Of a stretch of 7,797 bases of DNA, positions 6,298-7,797 are shown piece by piece. The notes under the pieces were generated by a model. That model was not told the origin of the DNA, did not search any database, and worked only from the letters and a program-made list of their open reading frames with translations. How positions within the stretch are numbered: the first letter of the stretch is position 1; the number at the start of each line of letters is the position of its first letter. Made by a program: the position numbers and the translations under genes. Source of the DNA: Bacteroidota bacterium (lineage in GTDB: Bacteria > Bacteroidota > Bacteroidia > Chitinophagales > Chitinophagaceae). The DNA lies in NCBI GenBank assembly GCA_947457085.1, contig CANGUS010000079.1, forward strand, positions 1 through 7,797, written 5' to 3'.

Positions 6298-7443
6298 CTA
6301 ATTCGGGTAAGCTACTCCAAAAGTCAAAATGTTACTTTTTATTTTGATTGAATCCGAAGGATTCGAAATGTCATACAAATAAGTATCTACCACGCCTGAA
6401 GCTTTTACGGTGTTATTTCCTTTTTCATTTTTGCCATACATCGCTATTTTGGTCAACGTAAAAATTGGCCTGTTACTTTGATCTATTCCTTTTATGTTTT
6501 TATAAGAACAGTAGGTTTTCCCTCCTTTTCTCCAAGTAATTGTAAAAGCAGAAGCATTTACTCTTGGCTGATAATTAATCAGGCTAGTATCCGTTACAGT
6601 ATAATCCCAATTGGCATTATTTTCATTATAAGGAATTTTAATTTTTTTAGTGAATACACTGGTGCAAGTAGGATTGATTGCAGTTAAGGTAACTAGATAA
6701 TTCCCATTGCTAGTATAGTTTGTCGAATCCATTTGACCATTTCCAACCGTTCCATTTCCAAAATTCCAATTATAATTGGCAAAACCATTAGTGGCCGAAA
6801 CTATTAGCCTGTTATTAAACAAAGAATCAAAATTCATTGTAAAATTTGCTCTGCAAGTAGAATTTAAAGAGGCGTCTATGGTATTTGCCAATGAATCTAG
6901 CATGCCATTTTTAACCAATTTAAGGGACACTACTCGATTGCTACTTCCAACAGGGAAAACGTGTGATGGGTTGGGAAGCGTAGATGAAGTTCCATCTCCA
7001 AAATCCCATAAATATTGGTTTTGAGAATTATATGATGTATTGGATTTGAAATTAAAAGTTTCCACAATAGTAGGCGCTCCAAATATCGAGTCCAACGAAT
7101 AGGAAGTGAAAACAGTTTTCCCAAAAATAAGTGCGATGCTTTGCGACAAACTCAAACCACTAGTTTGAGCGGCATCTTTTGCTTCAAATGACAAATAGGG
7201 CTCGCAATTTGCACATGTATCAGAAGCAAAGTATCCTCTGACCGTGGTTAAACTTTGATTGTCTTTATAAAAATCGGTATACATGTAAATGTGATTTACA
7301 CCAGATTTAAAATTTATTGTATCATTACCAATTATACCACTAAATAAAAAAACAGGATCCCCCATGTTGGGTAAAGGCAATTCGTTCTTTTTACAACTGC
7401 TAAGAAAAAAGAAACTGATTAAAAAATAAAGTAAGTGTTTCAT
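6298..7443 (-). CDS. PKD-domain lipoprotein
   Basis: A 381-aa exported lipoprotein. The signal peptide MKHLLYFLISFFFLSSC ends in a lipobox LSSC with Cys17 as the acylated residue, followed by KKNE. Residues about 144-180 carry a canonical PKD core, YLWDFGDGTSSTLPNPSHVF followed by a VVSLKLV strand. Residues about 216-270 hold a second, degenerate copy with YNWNFGNG and a NYLVTLTAINPTC end. The stretch before them (28-130) has a DTCANC cysteine pair at 77-80 and strand-rich sequence; the last 110 residues are a further beta-rich region of unknown family. PKD domains are beta-sandwiches that serve in surface adhesion and protein or glycan contacts. The role here is inferred as a surface or outer-membrane accessory. 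The ATG at 7443 lies 14 bases after the upstream barrel gene stop, with A-rich sequence between, so the two are almost certainly one operon. Confidence 0.88.
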   Translation of the reverse strand: MKHLLYFLISFFFLSSCKKNELPLPNMGDPVFLFSGIIGNDTINFKSGVNHIYMYTDFYKDNQSLTTVRGYFASDTCANCEPYLSFEAKDAAQTSGLSLSQSIALIFGKTVFTSYSLDSIFGAPTIVETFNFKSNTSYNSQNQYLWDFGDGTSSTLPNPSHVFPVGSSNRVVSLKLVKNGMLDSLANTIDASLNSTCRANFTMNFDSLFNNRLIVSATNGFANYNWNFGNGTVGNGQMDSTNYTSNGNYLVTLTAINPTCTSVFTKKIKIPYNENNANWDYTVTDTSLINYQPRVNASAFTITWRKGGKTYCSYKNIKGIDQSNRPIFTLTKIAMYGKNEKGNNTVKASGVVDTYLYDISNPSDSIKIKSNILTFGVAYPN

Positions 7444-7457
7444 TTTTATAATTTTTT

Positions 7458-7797
7458 TTAATTGTTATTTCGATTGAAACTGTATTTGATTCCTACTGAT
7501 AAGCGATTTTGCGTATTCTTGATCGAATTATTAAAATATGTATTTTTAGTAACATCAAACAATCCTTTTTGTATTCCTAATTGAATCATACAATTTTTAA
7601 AAACTTGATAACTATAACCCGCTTGCAAAAAAACATCCAACTGCTTAATTCCTGCCTGATATCCTAGTTGATTTTTAGCAGAAGTAGTCATAGAAGTTGT
7701 ATTTATTTTGTTTGTAGTTGAATTAAAACCAGATGAAGAACTTTTAAACGCTTCAAATGTACTTAATACGTTCATCGAATATGAAGCACCAATTGAA
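7458..7797 (-). CDS. C-terminal part of an outer-membrane beta-barrel protein, cut by the right edge
   Basis: The frame is open from the right edge to the TAA at 7460-7458 and shows 112 residues. An internal ATG at 7775 is not the likely start, because the reading continues upstream of it as SIGASYS, which looks like part of a barrel strand. Visible strands alternate hydrophobic and polar residues: LGYQAGIKQ, LDVFLQAGYSYQVF, CMIQLGIQKGLFDV and a final LSVGIKYSF before a short RNNN end, the usual closing aromatic strand of a small outer-membrane barrel. A Ser/Thr/Asn-rich loop covers the section around SSSSGFNSTTNKINTTSM. The family cannot be fixed from the fragment; a porin-like or OmpA-type barrel fits. 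It leads the operon visible here, with the PKD lipoprotein gene 14 bases downstream. Confidence 0.75.
   Translation of the reverse strand, partial: SIGASYSMNVLSTFEAFKSSSSGFNSTTNKINTTSMTTSAKNQLGYQAGIKQLDVFLQAGYSYQVFKNCMIQLGIQKGLFDVTKNTYFNNSIKNTQNRLSVGIKYSFNRNNN

Noticed and set aside
7458..7775. A complete 105-aa protein starting at the ATG at 7775
   Set aside because: The frame continues upstream to the window edge as SIGASYS, part of a barrel strand, and the protein lacks a signal peptide if started here.

Overview
The window comes from an AT-rich member of the Bacteroidota, most likely from the Chitinophagales/Sphingobacteriales side of the phylum. Four things point there: a large outer-membrane barrel protein with a carboxypeptidase-regulatory-like N-domain, a GLPGLI-family protein right behind it, a PKD-domain lipoprotein, and TAnnTTTG-type -7 promoter elements in place of Shine-Dalgarno-led starts. 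The PanB sequence is also of the Bacteroidota type. I see no tRNA, rRNA, CRISPR array or transposase.

Layout from left to right. Positions 1-114 hold the first 38 codons of a minus-strand gene cut by the window edge, possibly a radical SAM/SPASM protein. A 248-base divergent intergenic region (115-362) carries a candidate -7 element for each direction, a 14-base tandem repeat and a 17-base direct repeat spaced 38 bases apart. A plus-strand two-gene unit follows: a 948-aa TonB-receptor-like outer-membrane barrel protein (363-3209) and a GLPGLI-family secreted protein (3274-4071), closed by a strong hairpin terminator (4109-4141). Next is an exported protein of unknown function with a charged central linker (4264-5373), then panB for ketopantoate hydroxymethyltransferase (5438-6262) with its own candidate promoter. 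Converging on panB from the right is a minus-strand pair: the C-terminal end of an outer-membrane beta-barrel protein cut by the right edge (7458-7797), and 14 bases downstream of it a lipoprotein with PKD-like domains (6298-7443).

Apart from PanB (cytoplasmic, pantothenate and coenzyme A synthesis) and the left-edge gene, every product carries an export signal or belongs to the envelope. The best candidate for an under-described system is the barrel plus GLPGLI pair: an outer-membrane protein with an unusual Gly/Arg tail, co-transcribed with a secreted partner that has a methionine-rich segment. The substrate of this pair cannot be read from the sequence. The rest of the window looks ordinary for this phylum.
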